A stretch of DNA of 64,000 bases from positions 2,990,001 through 3,054,000 of the forward strand of contig NZ_JAPEPX010000001.1 in assembly GCF_026339935.1 (NCBI RefSeq). The letters run 5' to 3'. Source of the stretch: Streptomyces sp. NBC_01551 (lineage in GTDB: Bacteria > Actinomycetota > Actinomycetes > Streptomycetales > Streptomycetaceae). The notes beneath the pieces are model-generated. The model had not been told where the DNA came from and ran no database searches. It saw only the letters and a list, made by a program, of their open reading frames with translations. The position numbers were made by a program, and so were the translations under genes. Below, piece by piece: positions 17,810 through 26,701 of the stretch. Numbering within the stretch: the stretch's first letter is position 1; every line of letters begins with the position of its first letter.

Positions 17810-18616
17810 GTGTCTGAGTCCCTGAATCCCCAGCCCAGCGTCCCGGCGGCGAACTCCTACGTCCCCCCGAAGTGGCGGACCGAGCCCCGGTTCCCCGAAG
17901 GCCCGTCGCCCGACCCGGCCGGCTCGCACCACGAGCGCCGGATCCGCAGCTTCCAGCCGCGCCGCAGCCGTGTGACCACCGGCCAGGGCGAGGCCCTGAA
18001 GCGGCACTGGGGCACCTGGGGCCTGGACATCGACGGGCACCGGGTCCTCGACCTCAAGGAGATGTTCGAGGGGCTCCCCGTCGTCCTGGAAATCGGCTTC
18101 GGCATGGGCGAGGCGACCGCCCAGATGGCCGCCGACGACCCCACGACCGGAATCCTCGCCGCCGACGTGCACACCCCCGGCCAGGGCAACCTGCTCGCCC
18201 TCGCCGAGCGGGGCGGGCTCACCAACATCCGCGTCGCGAACGGCGACGCGATCATCCTGCTGCGCGAGATGCTGCCGCCGGACGCGCTCGCGGGGATGCG
18301 CGTGTACTTCCCGGACCCGTGGCCCAAGGCCCGTCACCACAAGCGGCGGCTGATCCAGCCCGAGTTCCTGACCCTGGCCGCGACCCGGATCGCGCCCGGC
18401 GGCTTGCTGCACTGCGCGACCGACTGGGAGCCGTACGCCGAGCAGATGCTCGAAGTTCTCACCGCGCACCCCGACTTCGAGAACACCCAGGCCGACGGCG
18501 GCTACTCGCCCCGCCCCGACTTCCGGCCGCTCACCCGGTTCGAGGGCCAGGGCCTCGACAAGGGCCACGTCGTACACGACTTGCTCTTCCGGCGCGTGGC
18601 GAACACCGAGAACTGA
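17810..18616 (+). CDS. trmB: tRNA (guanine-N7)-methyltransferase
   Basis: A 268-aa S-adenosylmethionine-dependent enzyme that methylates G46 in the variable loop of tRNAs. The SAM motif VLEIGFGMGEATAQM and the TrmB signature VYFPDPWPKARHHKRR are both present, and the C-terminal TRFEGQG(L)DKGH motif is complete. The N-terminus is about 60 residues longer than E. coli TrmB, as in other actinomycetes. GTG at 17810 is used. It stands between lhgO and the PrsW gene, all on the plus strand, with short gaps. Confidence 0.93.
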   Translation: MSESLNPQPSVPAANSYVPPKWRTEPRFPEGPSPDPAGSHHERRIRSFQPRRSRVTTGQGEALKRHWGTWGLDIDGHRVLDLKEMFEGLPVVLEIGFGMGEATAQMAADDPTTGILAADVHTPGQGNLLALAERGGLTNIRVANGDAIILLREMLPPDALAGMRVYFPDPWPKARHHKRRLIQPEFLTLAATRIAPGGLLHCATDWEPYAEQMLEVLTAHPDFENTQADGGYSPRPDFRPLTRFEGQGLDKGHVVHDLLFRRVANTEN

Positions 18617-18681
18617 CGCGGAGGACTGACGGGGAGGCGCAGGTAACTCCCCGTGTCAGACCCGCTCGCTAGAGTCATCGT

Positions 18682-20193
18682 GTGCTCCGAGCGCTGTCTT
18701 CCGTGCTCGCACGCCCGTCGGGCGCGGTCCGTACGTGCGTGCTCGTCACGCTGCTCGCCGTCCTGACGCTGTCGGGGCTGGCGATCTTGGAGCTGGTGCG
18801 GGAGCAGACGGGCACGCCCGGGTTCTTCGTCGGCCTGGGCCTGGCCGTGCTGCCGGTGCCGCCGCTGCTCGCGGCGTTCGGATGGGTGGGCCGGGCCGCG
18901 CCCCGGCCCCGCGCGGAGCTGCTGTTCTGCTTCGGCTGGGGCGCCGGTACGGCCGCGCTGATCGCCATACTGGCCAACAGCTTCGCCACCGAGTGGATAG
19001 CCAGGGCCACCGCCGACGCCTCGGCCGCGGACCGGCTCGGGTCGGTGGCGATCGCCCCGGTGGTCGAGGAGCTCGCCAAGGCGGCGGCCGTGCTGCTGGT
19101 GTTCGTGTTCCGAAGACGGCAGTCCACCGGCCCCGCCGACGGTCTGGTGGCGGCCGGAATCACCGCGACCGGCTTCGCCTTCACCGAGAACATCCTCTAC
19201 CTCGGCAATGCCTACGGGGAGGACCTGGCCAGCGGTACCGGCGTGCTGGAGTCGATGACGGCCGCGACCTTCTTCGTCCGGGTCATGGTGTCGCCGTTCG
19301 CGCACCCGCTCTTCACCGTGCTCACCGGGCTCGGCTTCGGGGCCGCCGCGCTCGGGGCCGGCCGGGCCCGCCGGATCGGGCTGCCGCTGCTGGGCCTGGC
19401 GCTGGCCATGGGGACGCACGCGCTGTGGAACAGCTCCTCGCGGTTCGGGGAGTACGGGTTCTACGTGGTGTACGGCTCCGTGATGGTCCCGGTGTTCGGG
19501 GCGCTGCTGTTGCTCGCGGTGCGGATGCGGCGTCGCCGGCTGCGGGCGGTCGCCGCCGAGCTGGCGGTGTACGCCTCGGCGGGCTGGCTCGGTCCGGCCG
19601 AGGTTCCGGCGCTGGCGTCGATGCCGGCCCGGTCGCTGGCCTGCGCCCTGGCCCGGCACAGCGGAGGCCGGGCGGCGGGGCGGGCGGTGTCCCGGTACGC
19701 GGCGGACGCGGCCGCGCTGGCGCTGCTGCGCCGGCGGGCCAGGCGGGGCGGGGCGGCGTGGCAGCCCGAGTTCGCGCGCCGGGAGCAGGAGTTACTGGAG
19801 GGGCTGTGGATGCTCCGGGCGACCGCGGGGCCCGCGCTGTCCCGGGCGGCGGTCCTGGAGGAGCTGCTCCCGCCGCGCGCCGCCGAAGACCCGGCCTGGT
19901 GGCCCGACCTCACCCGGGCGCCCGCCCCGGGAACCGGACCGGCGGCGGCCGGCCCGACGCCAGCCGGCCCGACAACCCTCGCCCCGACGACAGCCGACTC
20001 GACCGCGACCACCCTGAGCTCAACCACCCTGGGCGCGACCACCCTGGGCGCGACCGGCCCGTCGCCGGGCCCGGTCGGCGCGGTGGCCGTCGTACCGGCC
20101 TCTAGACGTTCAGGCCCTTCGAGGTCAGCCATGCCAGCGGGTCCATCGTCGAGCCGCCCTTGCGTACTTCCAGGTGGAGATGGGCTCCGGTGA
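18682..20193 (+). CDS. PrsW-family intramembrane metalloprotease with a TTA codon
   Basis: A 503-aa membrane protein with about eight hydrophobic segments in the first 270 residues and a soluble C-terminal region. PrsW motifs are present: VVEELAKA, FTENILYLG, SPFAHPLF and GTHALWN, which supply the Glu and His residues expected of the zinc site. PrsW proteins start regulated proteolysis of anti-sigma factors in other bacteria. The last 70 residues are low-complexity Thr/Pro/Ala repeats. The frame continues 92 bases past the stop of the convergent M23 peptidase gene, so the two genes overlap at their 3' ends. Codon 371 (19792-19794) is TTA, which in Streptomyces is read only by the bldA tRNA. 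I saw no other in-frame TTA in the window. Confidence 0.85.
   Translation: MLRALSSVLARPSGAVRTCVLVTLLAVLTLSGLAILELVREQTGTPGFFVGLGLAVLPVPPLLAAFGWVGRAAPRPRAELLFCFGWGAGTAALIAILANSFATEWIARATADASAADRLGSVAIAPVVEELAKAAAVLLVFVFRRRQSTGPADGLVAAGITATGFAFTENILYLGNAYGEDLASGTGVLESMTAATFFVRVMVSPFAHPLFTVLTGLGFGAAALGAGRARRIGLPLLGLALAMGTHALWNSSSRFGEYGFYVVYGSVMVPVFGALLLLAVRMRRRRLRAVAAELAVYASAGWLGPAEVPALASMPARSLACALARHSGGRAAGRAVSRYAADAAALALLRRRARRGGAAWQPEFARREQELLEGLWMLRATAGPALSRAAVLEELLPPRAAEDPAWWPDLTRAPAPGTGPAAAGPTPAGPTTLAPTTADSTATTLSSTTLGATTLGATGPSPGPVGAVAVVPASRRSGPSRSAMPAGPSSSRPCVLPGGDGLR
19792..19794 (+). other. TTA (bldA-dependent) leucine codon
   Basis: In frame in the PrsW-type gene, within GAG TTA CTG GAG (ELLE). 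It suggests developmental control of translation through bldA. Confidence 0.85.
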
Positions 20194-21175
20194 CGTTGCC
20201 GGTGGCGCCGACGCGGCCGATGGTGTCGCCCGCGCCGACCGCGCCGGAGGTCACCGACATCGAGGACAGGTGGCAGTACCAGATCTCCGTGCCGTCATCG
20301 AGCTGGAGCACGATCCGGTAGCCGTACGCGCCGGACCAGCCGGCCGAGGTGATCTTCCCCTTCCCCACGGCCTTGACCGGGGTGCCGGTCGGGGCGGCGA
20401 AGTCGAGGCCGGTGTGGTGGCCGGAGGACCACATGGAGCCGGAGTCGCCGTAGTGCGAGGTGAGGGTGTAGGCGGAGGTCGGCAGGGAGAATCCGCCGGA
20501 CGCCTTCGCCTCCTTGGCCTGTGCCGCGGCCGCGTCCGCCTCGGCCTTGGCTTCGGCGGCCGCCTTCTCCGCGGCCTTGCGGGCGTCCTCGGCCTGCTTG
20601 TCGGCGGCCTGACGGGCGACTTCCGCCTGCTCCTTGGCCTCCTTGGCGGCGGCCTCCTTGGCCGCCAGCTCGGCCGCCGCGCGGTCCTGCGCGACCGCCG
20701 CGTCCTGCTGTGACTCGGCCTGCTGGAGGATCCGGTTCAGCAGCACCTCGCCGGCGCCGGAACCCGACTGCGTCTGCTGCGCCGCGAGGACCCCGGTCCG
20801 CGCGGCGGGGGCTCCGGAGTGGGAACCGGAGCCACCGGAGGCCTCCGCACCGGACGCGCCGCCCGCACCATCCGCACCGCCCGCACCGTGATCCGTGTCG
20901 CCGAAGCCGCCGGGCAGGTCGGGCAACGACGGCATGGATATGGCGACTTGGGGGCGGTCCTGCGCGGTGGCGATGCCACCCGCTCCGACCGCCGCGATGA
21001 CGCCGACGCCCAGCACGGTGGAGCTGCGGGCAAGTCCCCCGCGCTGCTTGGCCACTCGGTGCTTGCCTCTCACCGGCCGGACCGAGTCCTCGGTGGGGTT
21101 CCACTCGCCCCAGGCACCCGCGGTGGGCTGATCCTGGATGTCCATGCCTTCAGAGGCAGGCAAGTTGGAGGCCAC
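20102..21175 (-). CDS. secreted M23-family peptidase
   Basis: A 357-aa exported murein endopeptidase. After a basic N-terminus there is one hydrophobic segment (VLGVGVIAAVGAGGIATA near 50-70), then a Gly/Ala/Ser-rich region, a long coiled coil of Ala/Glu/Lys heptads (about 140-220, AAEKAAAEAKAEADAAAAQ), and a C-terminal lysostaphin-type M23 domain. The zinc ligands are visible in GHHTGLDFAAP and GAHLHLEV, and the fold motifs GSMWSSG and GNVTG are normal, so it should be active on peptidoglycan cross-links. GTG at 21175 is preferred because GAGGAG lies eight bases upstream. Its 3' end overlaps the PrsW-type gene by 92 bases. Confidence 0.88.
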   Translation of the reverse strand: MASNLPASEGMDIQDQPTAGAWGEWNPTEDSVRPVRGKHRVAKQRGGLARSSTVLGVGVIAAVGAGGIATAQDRPQVAISMPSLPDLPGGFGDTDHGAGGADGAGGASGAEASGGSGSHSGAPAARTGVLAAQQTQSGSGAGEVLLNRILQQAESQQDAAVAQDRAAAELAAKEAAAKEAKEQAEVARQAADKQAEDARKAAEKAAAEAKAEADAAAAQAKEAKASGGFSLPTSAYTLTSHYGDSGSMWSSGHHTGLDFAAPTGTPVKAVGKGKITSAGWSGAYGYRIVLQLDDGTEIWYCHLSSMSVTSGAVGAGDTIGRVGATGNVTGAHLHLEVRKGGSTMDPLAWLTSKGLNV

Positions 21176-21522
21176 CGGGGCACACTCCTCATTGACGCGC
21201 ACGCGCACGGCGCCGTCTCTTGCGACGGCTGGGACGACCGCGCTGCGTTATCGAACGGTAATAGACGCGGGGGAGTGATTCCAAGCTGTTGTGCTGGAAC
21301 ATTCACACAATCCAGCCACTCAACGCGCAGCCTTGGCCTGGACTTTTGCCTCTAATTGGGATCAACTCGGGCAAAAATCGGCCGAAACCCGCATCACTCC
21401 AGCCACAGCCGTATCTTGACGGTCCGTCAAGTATCTTGCACAGAGCGCCCGTTCAATTACGAACAGTTACCGTCACGTTGCGCACCATCGCGTCACGCCC
21501 CCTCGCGTCACGCCCCCTCGCA
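21176..21522. promoter_or_regulatory. upstream region of M23 peptidase gene
   Basis: A 347-base region with no gene. It is AT-richer than its surroundings at 21240-21440 and should carry the promoter of the leftward M23 gene. It holds a palindrome at 21415-21431 and, near its right end (21488-21532), three 15-bp direct repeats with the core GCGTCACGCCCCC, the last degenerate and running into the end of the phosphatase gene. Confidence 0.5.
21415..21431. promoter_or_regulatory. 8-bp palindrome upstream of M23 gene
   Basis: CTTGACGG (21415-21422) and CCGTCAAG (21424-21431) are perfect inverted repeats around a single T. It lies 240 bases upstream of the M23 start and could be an operator; a terminator role for the phosphatase gene is unlikely because the stem is short. 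Confidence 0.5.
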
Positions 21523-22683
21523 TTACGCGCCCTCGCGCCGCACCACCGGTACGGTCCGCCGCCGCTCCGGCTGGCGCTCCCCCGGCCGGCCGACCGCGAG
21601 CAGGGCCATGTCATCCGTCGCCCCGCCGCCCGTATGCCGGCGCACATCGGTGCTGAGCGCGCTGAGCAGCGCGTCCGGCCCGGAGAAGACGCTGCCGCGC
21701 AGCCGGACCGCCGGATCGTAGAACTCCCCCGCCCGGTCCCGGGCCTCGGTCAGCCCGTCGGTGTAGAGGAGCAGGGTGGTGCCTTCGGGGAAGGGCCACT
21801 GCTCGGCCCGGTCCGGCCACATCGCCAGCTCCCCCATGCCCAGCGGCAGCGCCGGTTCCGCCGGGGCGAGCACCGCCAGGCTCCCGTCGGCGGACAGCAG
21901 CAGCGGCTCGGGGTGCCCCCGGTTCACCAGGCGCAGCGCCCCGCCCTCGGGCGGGATCTCCCCGAGCACGCAGGTCGTGAACCCCTCGAACGCGTCCAGG
22001 CTGTCGCGCCTGCTGCCCTCCCGGGCCAGCGCCCGCTCCAGCCGCTGCGCGACGCCCTCCAGGGTCGGCTCGGTCTCCGCCGCCTCCCGGAAGGCGCCCA
22101 GGACCACCGCGACGGCCTCCACGGCGCCCAGCCCCTTGCCCCGGACGTCCCCGACCGCCAGCCGCACCCCGTACGGGGTGTCCTGGACGGCGTACAGGTC
22201 CCCGCCGATGAACGCGTCCGCCTGGGCGGCCTCGTACCGCGCGGAGACGTGCAGGCCCCCGATGCGCTCGGCGGGCTTGGGCAGCACGGCCCGCTGGGCG
22301 GCCTCGGCGATGCCGCGCGCCGAGGCGAGCCGCTCGCCGCTGCGTCGTACGACCCGGTTGATCAGGATGGCAAGCCCGGACACGGTGATGACGGTGGCCA
22401 GCTCGGTCAGCGCCTCCACCTTCCAGAACGTGCTGTTGGCAAGGTGCAGCACGACCACGGCGAGCGAGGACAGGGCTCCGGCCAGGGCGGTCGCCCACAG
22501 CGAGAACACCGAGGCGGCGATCAGCGGGGCCGCGGTGAAGAAGGGGGACCCGGTGAAGTTGGGCGGGGTCAGCAGGTCGAAGAAGAACCCGAGCACGATC
22601 AGCGCGAGGGGCATCACCCGGACCACGCCCCGGGCCACACCGCCCACGCGCTCGCCGTTCTCCCGCTGCCCCAGCCCCACCAC
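21523..22683 (-). CDS. membrane SpoIIE-type (PP2C) phosphatase
   Basis: A 386-aa membrane-bound serine phosphatase. Three or four hydrophobic helices fill residues about 20-115 (MPLALIVLGFFFDLL; LAGALSSLAVVVLHLA). A short coiled linker (LPKPAERIGGLHVSARYEAAQ) leads to a SpoIIE/PP2C domain with DAFIGGDLY, VGDVRGKG, NRGHPEPLL, LLLYTDGLTEARD and GATDDMALLAVG, so all metal-binding Asp residues are kept. Such proteins dephosphorylate STAS anti-anti-sigma proteins. GTG at 22683 is chosen because AGGAG lies six bases upstream; the open frame starts earlier at a TTG without support. The gene is isolated between the M23 gene and tRNA-fMet. Confidence 0.87.
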   Translation of the reverse strand: MVGLGQRENGERVGGVARGVVRVMPLALIVLGFFFDLLTPPNFTGSPFFTAAPLIAASVFSLWATALAGALSSLAVVVLHLANSTFWKVEALTELATVITVSGLAILINRVVRRSGERLASARGIAEAAQRAVLPKPAERIGGLHVSARYEAAQADAFIGGDLYAVQDTPYGVRLAVGDVRGKGLGAVEAVAVVLGAFREAAETEPTLEGVAQRLERALAREGSRRDSLDAFEGFTTCVLGEIPPEGGALRLVNRGHPEPLLLSADGSLAVLAPAEPALPLGMGELAMWPDRAEQWPFPEGTTLLLYTDGLTEARDRAGEFYDPAVRLRGSVFSGPDALLSALSTDVRRHTGGGATDDMALLAVGRPGERQPERRRTVPVVRREGA

Positions 22684-22833
22684 GCTGTTCTCCTGCCCGG
22701 TCCCTCGCACGGGGGCCGCTGCCGCCTCGCCTCTCAAGGCTGGCCGCAAGGACGCCCCCGCGGCGACCCGGCCGGGCCGACCGGGTGACGGGCCGTCGGC
22801 CCTCGGCGGGCACGGGCCCGTACGCGGGAACGA

Positions 22834-22869
22834 CGAAGGCCCGGCTCCCCCAAGGGAACCGGGCCTTCG
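22834..22869 (-). terminator. terminator of tRNA-fMet
   Basis: An 11-bp perfect stem (22834-22844 with 22859-22869), extended by four further pairs with one mismatch, just downstream of the leftward tRNA. Confidence 0.7.
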
Positions 22870-22874
22870 TACTG

Positions 22875-22950
<76 letters not shown>

Positions 22951-23241
22951 TCGGTAAACCCAACTCTACGCCATCTGTGGGACGGGCTACGCCAATTAAC
23001 CGCCGGACCATCACCCTGACGGTCATCACCGCAGGTCAGAGCCCATTTCGGTGCCCAAAGACAGCCTGCGCGGGCCTCTGCGGCGGGCTTCGGGAACCGG
23101 GCGCCGGCCGGCCCGGTGGCCCGGCTCGCCATCAACTCCCCACGCCGACGGGGGTTGGCGGGAAACCGCCGGGGCCACTCCGGTCGATACCCGATCGGTC
23201 ATCCGCCCCTCTCCGGCTATGCTCTGGGGTGAGCACGCCGA

Positions 23242-23314
23242 GGGCCATTAGCTCAATTGGCAGAGCAGCGGACTTTTAATCCGTTGGTTGTCGGTTCGAG
23301 TCCGACATGGCCTA
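23242..23314 (+). tRNA. tRNA-Lys (UUU)
   Basis: A 73-nt cloverleaf: acceptor GGGCCAU pairs with AUGGCCU (one G-U), anticodon loop CUUUUAA gives UUU, T-loop TTCGAGT. Discriminator A; CCA is not encoded. Confidence 0.95.
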
Positions 23315-23322
23315 CTGCTCAG

Positions 23323-23360
23323 GAAGCGCCTCGTCCGGTTTTCGCCGGGCGGGGCGCTTC
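23323..23360. terminator. terminator after tRNA-Lys
   Basis: A 16-bp stem with two G-T pairs and a 6-base loop (TTTTCG), ending in TTCTTCG. It can also serve the convergent helicase gene that ends at 23458. Confidence 0.75.
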
Positions 23361-23457
23361 TTCGTGTCCGGGCCCGCGGCGGGGCCGGAAACGGGCTCGG
23401 CCCCCACCGCACCGGAGTGCTGTGGGGGCCGAGTCTCGGTCAGTTGGCGCTCAGGCG

Positions 23458-25794
23458 TCAGCCGTTGCGCTTCCAGCGCGGCTTGTCGTCACGACGGCCG
23501 CCGAAGGAACCGGTGGAACCGGAGCCGGAGGGGCGGTGGTCGTCACGACGGCCGTACGGGCGGTCGCCGGCGCCGCCGGAGCGGAAGCCGCCGGAGGGGC
23601 GGTCGCTGCCACCGGAGCGGAAGCCACCGGACGGACGGTCACCGCCGGAGCGGAAGCCACCGGAGGGACGGTCGTCGCGACGGAAGCCGCCACGGTCGCC
23701 ACCGCGGTCGTCACGGTTGAAGCCACCGGACGGACGGTCGCCACCGGAGCGGAAGCCACCGGAGGGACGGTCGTCGCGACGGAAGCCACCACGGTCGCCA
23801 CCGCGGTCGTCACGGTTGAAGCCACCCGAGGGACGGTCGTCGCGACGGAAACCACCACGGTCACCACCGCGGTCGTCACGACGGTCACCACCGGAACGGA
23901 AACCACCCGACGGACGGTCGTCACGGCGGAAGCCACCACGGTCGCCACCGCGGTCGTCACGGTTGAAGCCACCGGACGGACGGTCGTCGCGACGGAAACC
24001 ACCACGGTCACCACCGCGGTCGTCACGACGGTCACCACCGGAACGGAAACCACCCGACGGACGGTCGTCACGGCGGAAACCGCCGCGGTCGCCGCCACGG
24101 TCGCCACCGCGGTCGCCACGGTCGTCACGACGGTTGTCGCGGCGCTCGTAGTTGCCCCGCTCGTCACGGCTCTGGAAGGCCGGACGCTCCTCGGCGACCG
24201 GCGCGGCCGCGAGCTGGGCGGCGACCTCGGCCTCGGCGGCCTCGGCCACCTCGGCGACAGCGGCCTCCGGGTCCTCGCCACGCTCACGGGCGGAACGGGC
24301 GACGAGGCGGTCGGCCTCCTCGCGCAGCTCCGCGGCGCGGCGGGTCAGGCGCTCCAGCTGCTTGGTGAGGTCGGCGACCTCACGCTCGGCCTGCTTGGCG
24401 GCGTTGTTCGCCGAGTCGGCCTGGACCTGGGTGAGCGAACGCGCACCGGTGATCTCGGCGACCTCGGGGTCGAACGCGCCGACGCCCTGGACGATGTGGC
24501 GCGAGGCGTCGACGCCCGCGTCCTCCATCAGGCGGAAGATCTGACGGCGCTGGTGCGGGAGCGCCAGCGAGACCACGACACCGGACTTGCCGGCGCGGGC
24601 GGTACGGCCCGAGCGGTGCAGGTAGTCCTTGTGGTCACCGGCCGGGTCCACGTTCAGGACCAGGTCGATGCCGTCGACGTGGATGCCGCGGGCGGCGACG
24701 TCGGTGGCGACGAGCGCGTTGACGTAGCCGTCCTTGAAGTCCGCGAGGACGCGGGTGCGGGCACCCTGCGTCATGCCGCCGTGCAGCGCGTCGGCCTTCA
24801 CGCCGGCCTCGATGAGCTGCTCGGCGATGCGGTCGGCGCCCAGCTGGGTGCGGACGAAGATGATGGTGCGGCCCTTGCGGGCGGCGATGGCGGCCGTGAC
24901 CGGCGCCTTGTCCTTCGGCTTCACGACGAGGACGTGGTGCGTCATGGTCGTGACGTTGCCCTGCGCGCTGTCGACCTCGTGCGTGACGGGGTTGGACAGG
25001 TAGCGCTTGACCAGGGTGCCGATCTCGTTCTCCATGGTGGCGGAGAAGAGCATGCGCTGGCCGCCGCCGGGGATCTGGTCGAGCAGCTCGGTGACCTCGG
25101 GCAGGAAGCCCAGGTCGGCCATCTGGTCGGCCTCGTCGAGGACGGCGATCTTGACGTTCTCCAGGGAGCACGCGCCGCGGTTGATGATGTCGCGCAGACG
25201 GCCCGGGGTGGCGACGAGGACGTCGACACCGCGCTCCAGGGCGTAGATCTGGTTGCCCATGGAGGTACCGCCGCAGACGACCTTCATCTTCAGGCCGAGC
25301 ACGTCGCCGTAGGGCTGGAGGGCGTCCGCGACCTGCATCGCGAGCTCACGCGTCGGCGTGAGGATGATCGCGCGGGGCTTCTTCTTCTCGGTGTGGCCAC
25401 CGGCCAGGGAGGCCAGGGTCGGCAGACCGAAGGAGAGGGTCTTGCCGGAGCCGGTGCGGCCGCGGCCGAGGATGTCCTTGCCGGCCAGGGCGTCCGGGAT
25501 GGTCGCGGCCTGGATCGGGAAGGGGGAGGTGACGCCGTTCTGGGCGAGCTTGCGCACGATCCCCTCGGGCAGACCGAGGTCGCCGAAGGTGATGGTGGGC
25601 TCGGCGCCGGCGGCGTCGTCCTCGAAGTCGTCAGTGGACTGGTCGGTCGTCACGTCGGCCTCAAGAGCCTCGATGATCTCGTTCGCCTCAGCGGCCTCGA
25701 TGGCCTCGGTGACCGCAAGGGTCTCGGCGTCGGCGACGATCTCGTTCGAGTCGTTCTCGGGCATGACGGCACGGTCAGAACTGGAAATGGACAT
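23458..25794 (-). CDS. DEAD-box RNA helicase with RGG-like tail
   Basis: A 778-aa ATP-dependent RNA helicase. After about 75 acidic residues the Q motif and motif I (GRGRTGSGKTLSFGLP), DEAD (AVLDEADQMADLG), SAT (MLFSATMEN) and the C-terminal HRSGRTARAGKSG are all intact. A charged coiled stretch (LTKQLERLTRRAAELREEAD) leads to a 200-residue tail built of near-repeats of GGFRRDDRPSGGF and DDRGGDRGG, an RGG-box type RNA-binding tail ending in GRRDDKPRWKRNG. Likely roles are ribosome assembly or RNA turnover, especially in the cold. ATG at 25794 is used; GGAAGG lies 13 bases upstream, a long spacing. The gene is monocistronic. Confidence 0.92.
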   Translation of the reverse strand: MSISSSDRAVMPENDSNEIVADAETLAVTEAIEAAEANEIIEALEADVTTDQSTDDFEDDAAGAEPTITFGDLGLPEGIVRKLAQNGVTSPFPIQAATIPDALAGKDILGRGRTGSGKTLSFGLPTLASLAGGHTEKKKPRAIILTPTRELAMQVADALQPYGDVLGLKMKVVCGGTSMGNQIYALERGVDVLVATPGRLRDIINRGACSLENVKIAVLDEADQMADLGFLPEVTELLDQIPGGGQRMLFSATMENEIGTLVKRYLSNPVTHEVDSAQGNVTTMTHHVLVVKPKDKAPVTAAIAARKGRTIIFVRTQLGADRIAEQLIEAGVKADALHGGMTQGARTRVLADFKDGYVNALVATDVAARGIHVDGIDLVLNVDPAGDHKDYLHRSGRTARAGKSGVVVSLALPHQRRQIFRLMEDAGVDASRHIVQGVGAFDPEVAEITGARSLTQVQADSANNAAKQAEREVADLTKQLERLTRRAAELREEADRLVARSARERGEDPEAAVAEVAEAAEAEVAAQLAAAPVAEERPAFQSRDERGNYERRDNRRDDRGDRGGDRGGDRGGFRRDDRPSGGFRSGGDRRDDRGGDRGGFRRDDRPSGGFNRDDRGGDRGGFRRDDRPSGGFRSGGDRRDDRGGDRGGFRRDDRPSGGFNRDDRGGDRGGFRRDDRPSGGFRSGGDRPSGGFNRDDRGGDRGGFRRDDRPSGGFRSGGDRPSGGFRSGGSDRPSGGFRSGGAGDRPYGRRDDHRPSGSGSTGSFGGRRDDKPRWKRNG
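23560..24130 (-). repeat. tandem near-repeats in helicase tail
   Basis: Imperfect coding repeats of about 30-60 bases encode the Arg/Gly/Asp-rich tail of the helicase. Large blocks are repeated almost exactly (for example around 23680-23780 and 23930-24060), so recombination and length variation are likely here. Confidence 0.8.
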
Positions 25795-26031
25795 GCGAAA
25801 TGCGAAACCTTCCGGAGTCTCGGCACGCGCCCAAACTCCGTGAATCGCAAATCGACCGCCTCAATGCGGTCAGCCACGGCTAGGGAGAGTACGCGCCACA
25901 CGGCGCTCTTCGGATTCGGCGCCGGGCAATGGGATCAAACGATCTATAACCATACGCACCCTCCCCGGGGTCTGGCAAGTCACTCCACCCGAAACGGTCC
26001 TGACCTGCACAGATGCCACCCGTCAGAGGAT

Positions 26032-26619
26032 TCAGAGAGCCCCGAGGGCTTGCGGCTGCCCGCCCGGGTCCGTGCTCGGCTGCGGCTCCGGAGGTGTCGG
26101 GACCGGCGTGGGTTCCGTCACAGGGGGCTCCGGGGTCGGCGGCTCCGGCGTCGGGGTGGGAGCGGTACCACCCGACCCGCCCGCCCCACCGGCACCGGCC
26201 GAACCACCGGCACCGCCGGATCCGCCGCTTCCGGAGGCACCACCGCCCGAAGAGGGCTGCTGGGGGCCCTGGCCGCCCGCCCCGCCGCCCGGCGCGGCCG
26301 TCGGCGAGGGGGCTCCGGGCGGACCCGCCGGCGTGCCCGGGCTGGGGGAGGCCCCGGTCGCGCCGGAGGCCTTGCCGTCCTCGCCCGGCTTGCCGCCGGG
26401 CTTGCCCGTCCCGTCCTTCGCCCCGTGGCCGTTGCCGTGGACCCCGGAGCCCCGGCCGGCCGTGGAGCCCCCGCCGGACCCGGCGTCCGCGCCCTTGCGG
26501 TCCACCGGGGAGGACGGCCCGGGCTTCGCGGCGTCCGCGCCGACACTCATGCAGCCCGCCGTCGCCGCGACCGCGAGCGCGGTGACGGCCAGTCGGAGGG
26601 AAGCGGAAAACTGGCGCAC
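26032..26619 (-). CDS. Gly/Pro/Ser-rich exported protein, probable lipoprotein
   Basis: A 195-aa protein of unknown function. A basic start is followed by a hydrophobic signal (LRLAVTALAVAATAGC) ending in a Cys that could be lipidated, although the lipobox is weak (T at -3). The rest is low-complexity: Gly/Ser/Lys-rich to about 90, then Gly/Ala/Ser-rich, then Pro-Thr-Glu repeats (PTPTPEPPTPEPPVTEP). It resembles wall-spanning linkers with no globular domain. GTG at 26619 is chosen because GGAGG lies eight bases upstream. It lies 65 bases behind... the crcB pair on the other side ends at 26702, on the same strand. Confidence 0.65.
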   Translation of the reverse strand: MRQFSASLRLAVTALAVAATAGCMSVGADAAKPGPSSPVDRKGADAGSGGGSTAGRGSGVHGNGHGAKDGTGKPGGKPGEDGKASGATGASPSPGTPAGPPGAPSPTAAPGGGAGGQGPQQPSSGGGASGSGGSGGAGGSAGAGGAGGSGGTAPTPTPEPPTPEPPVTEPTPVPTPPEPQPSTDPGGQPQALGAL

Positions 26620-26701
26620 GGGAGGCACCTCCGGAACTACGGGGGTCCGCGATGAGCGGGTCAATGTGCCCAACTCCCTTTACCCCGTATGAGACACGCC
26701 C

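Noticed and set aside
23560..24130. CRISPR-like array
   Set aside because: The repeats are coding (RGG tail), vary in length and have no constant spacer size.
23257..26655. Plus-strand open frame of 1132 codons over tRNA-Lys and the helicase gene
   Set aside because: Antisense to a helicase with all motifs; the Thr/Val/Ala repeats reflect the RGG repeats read backward.
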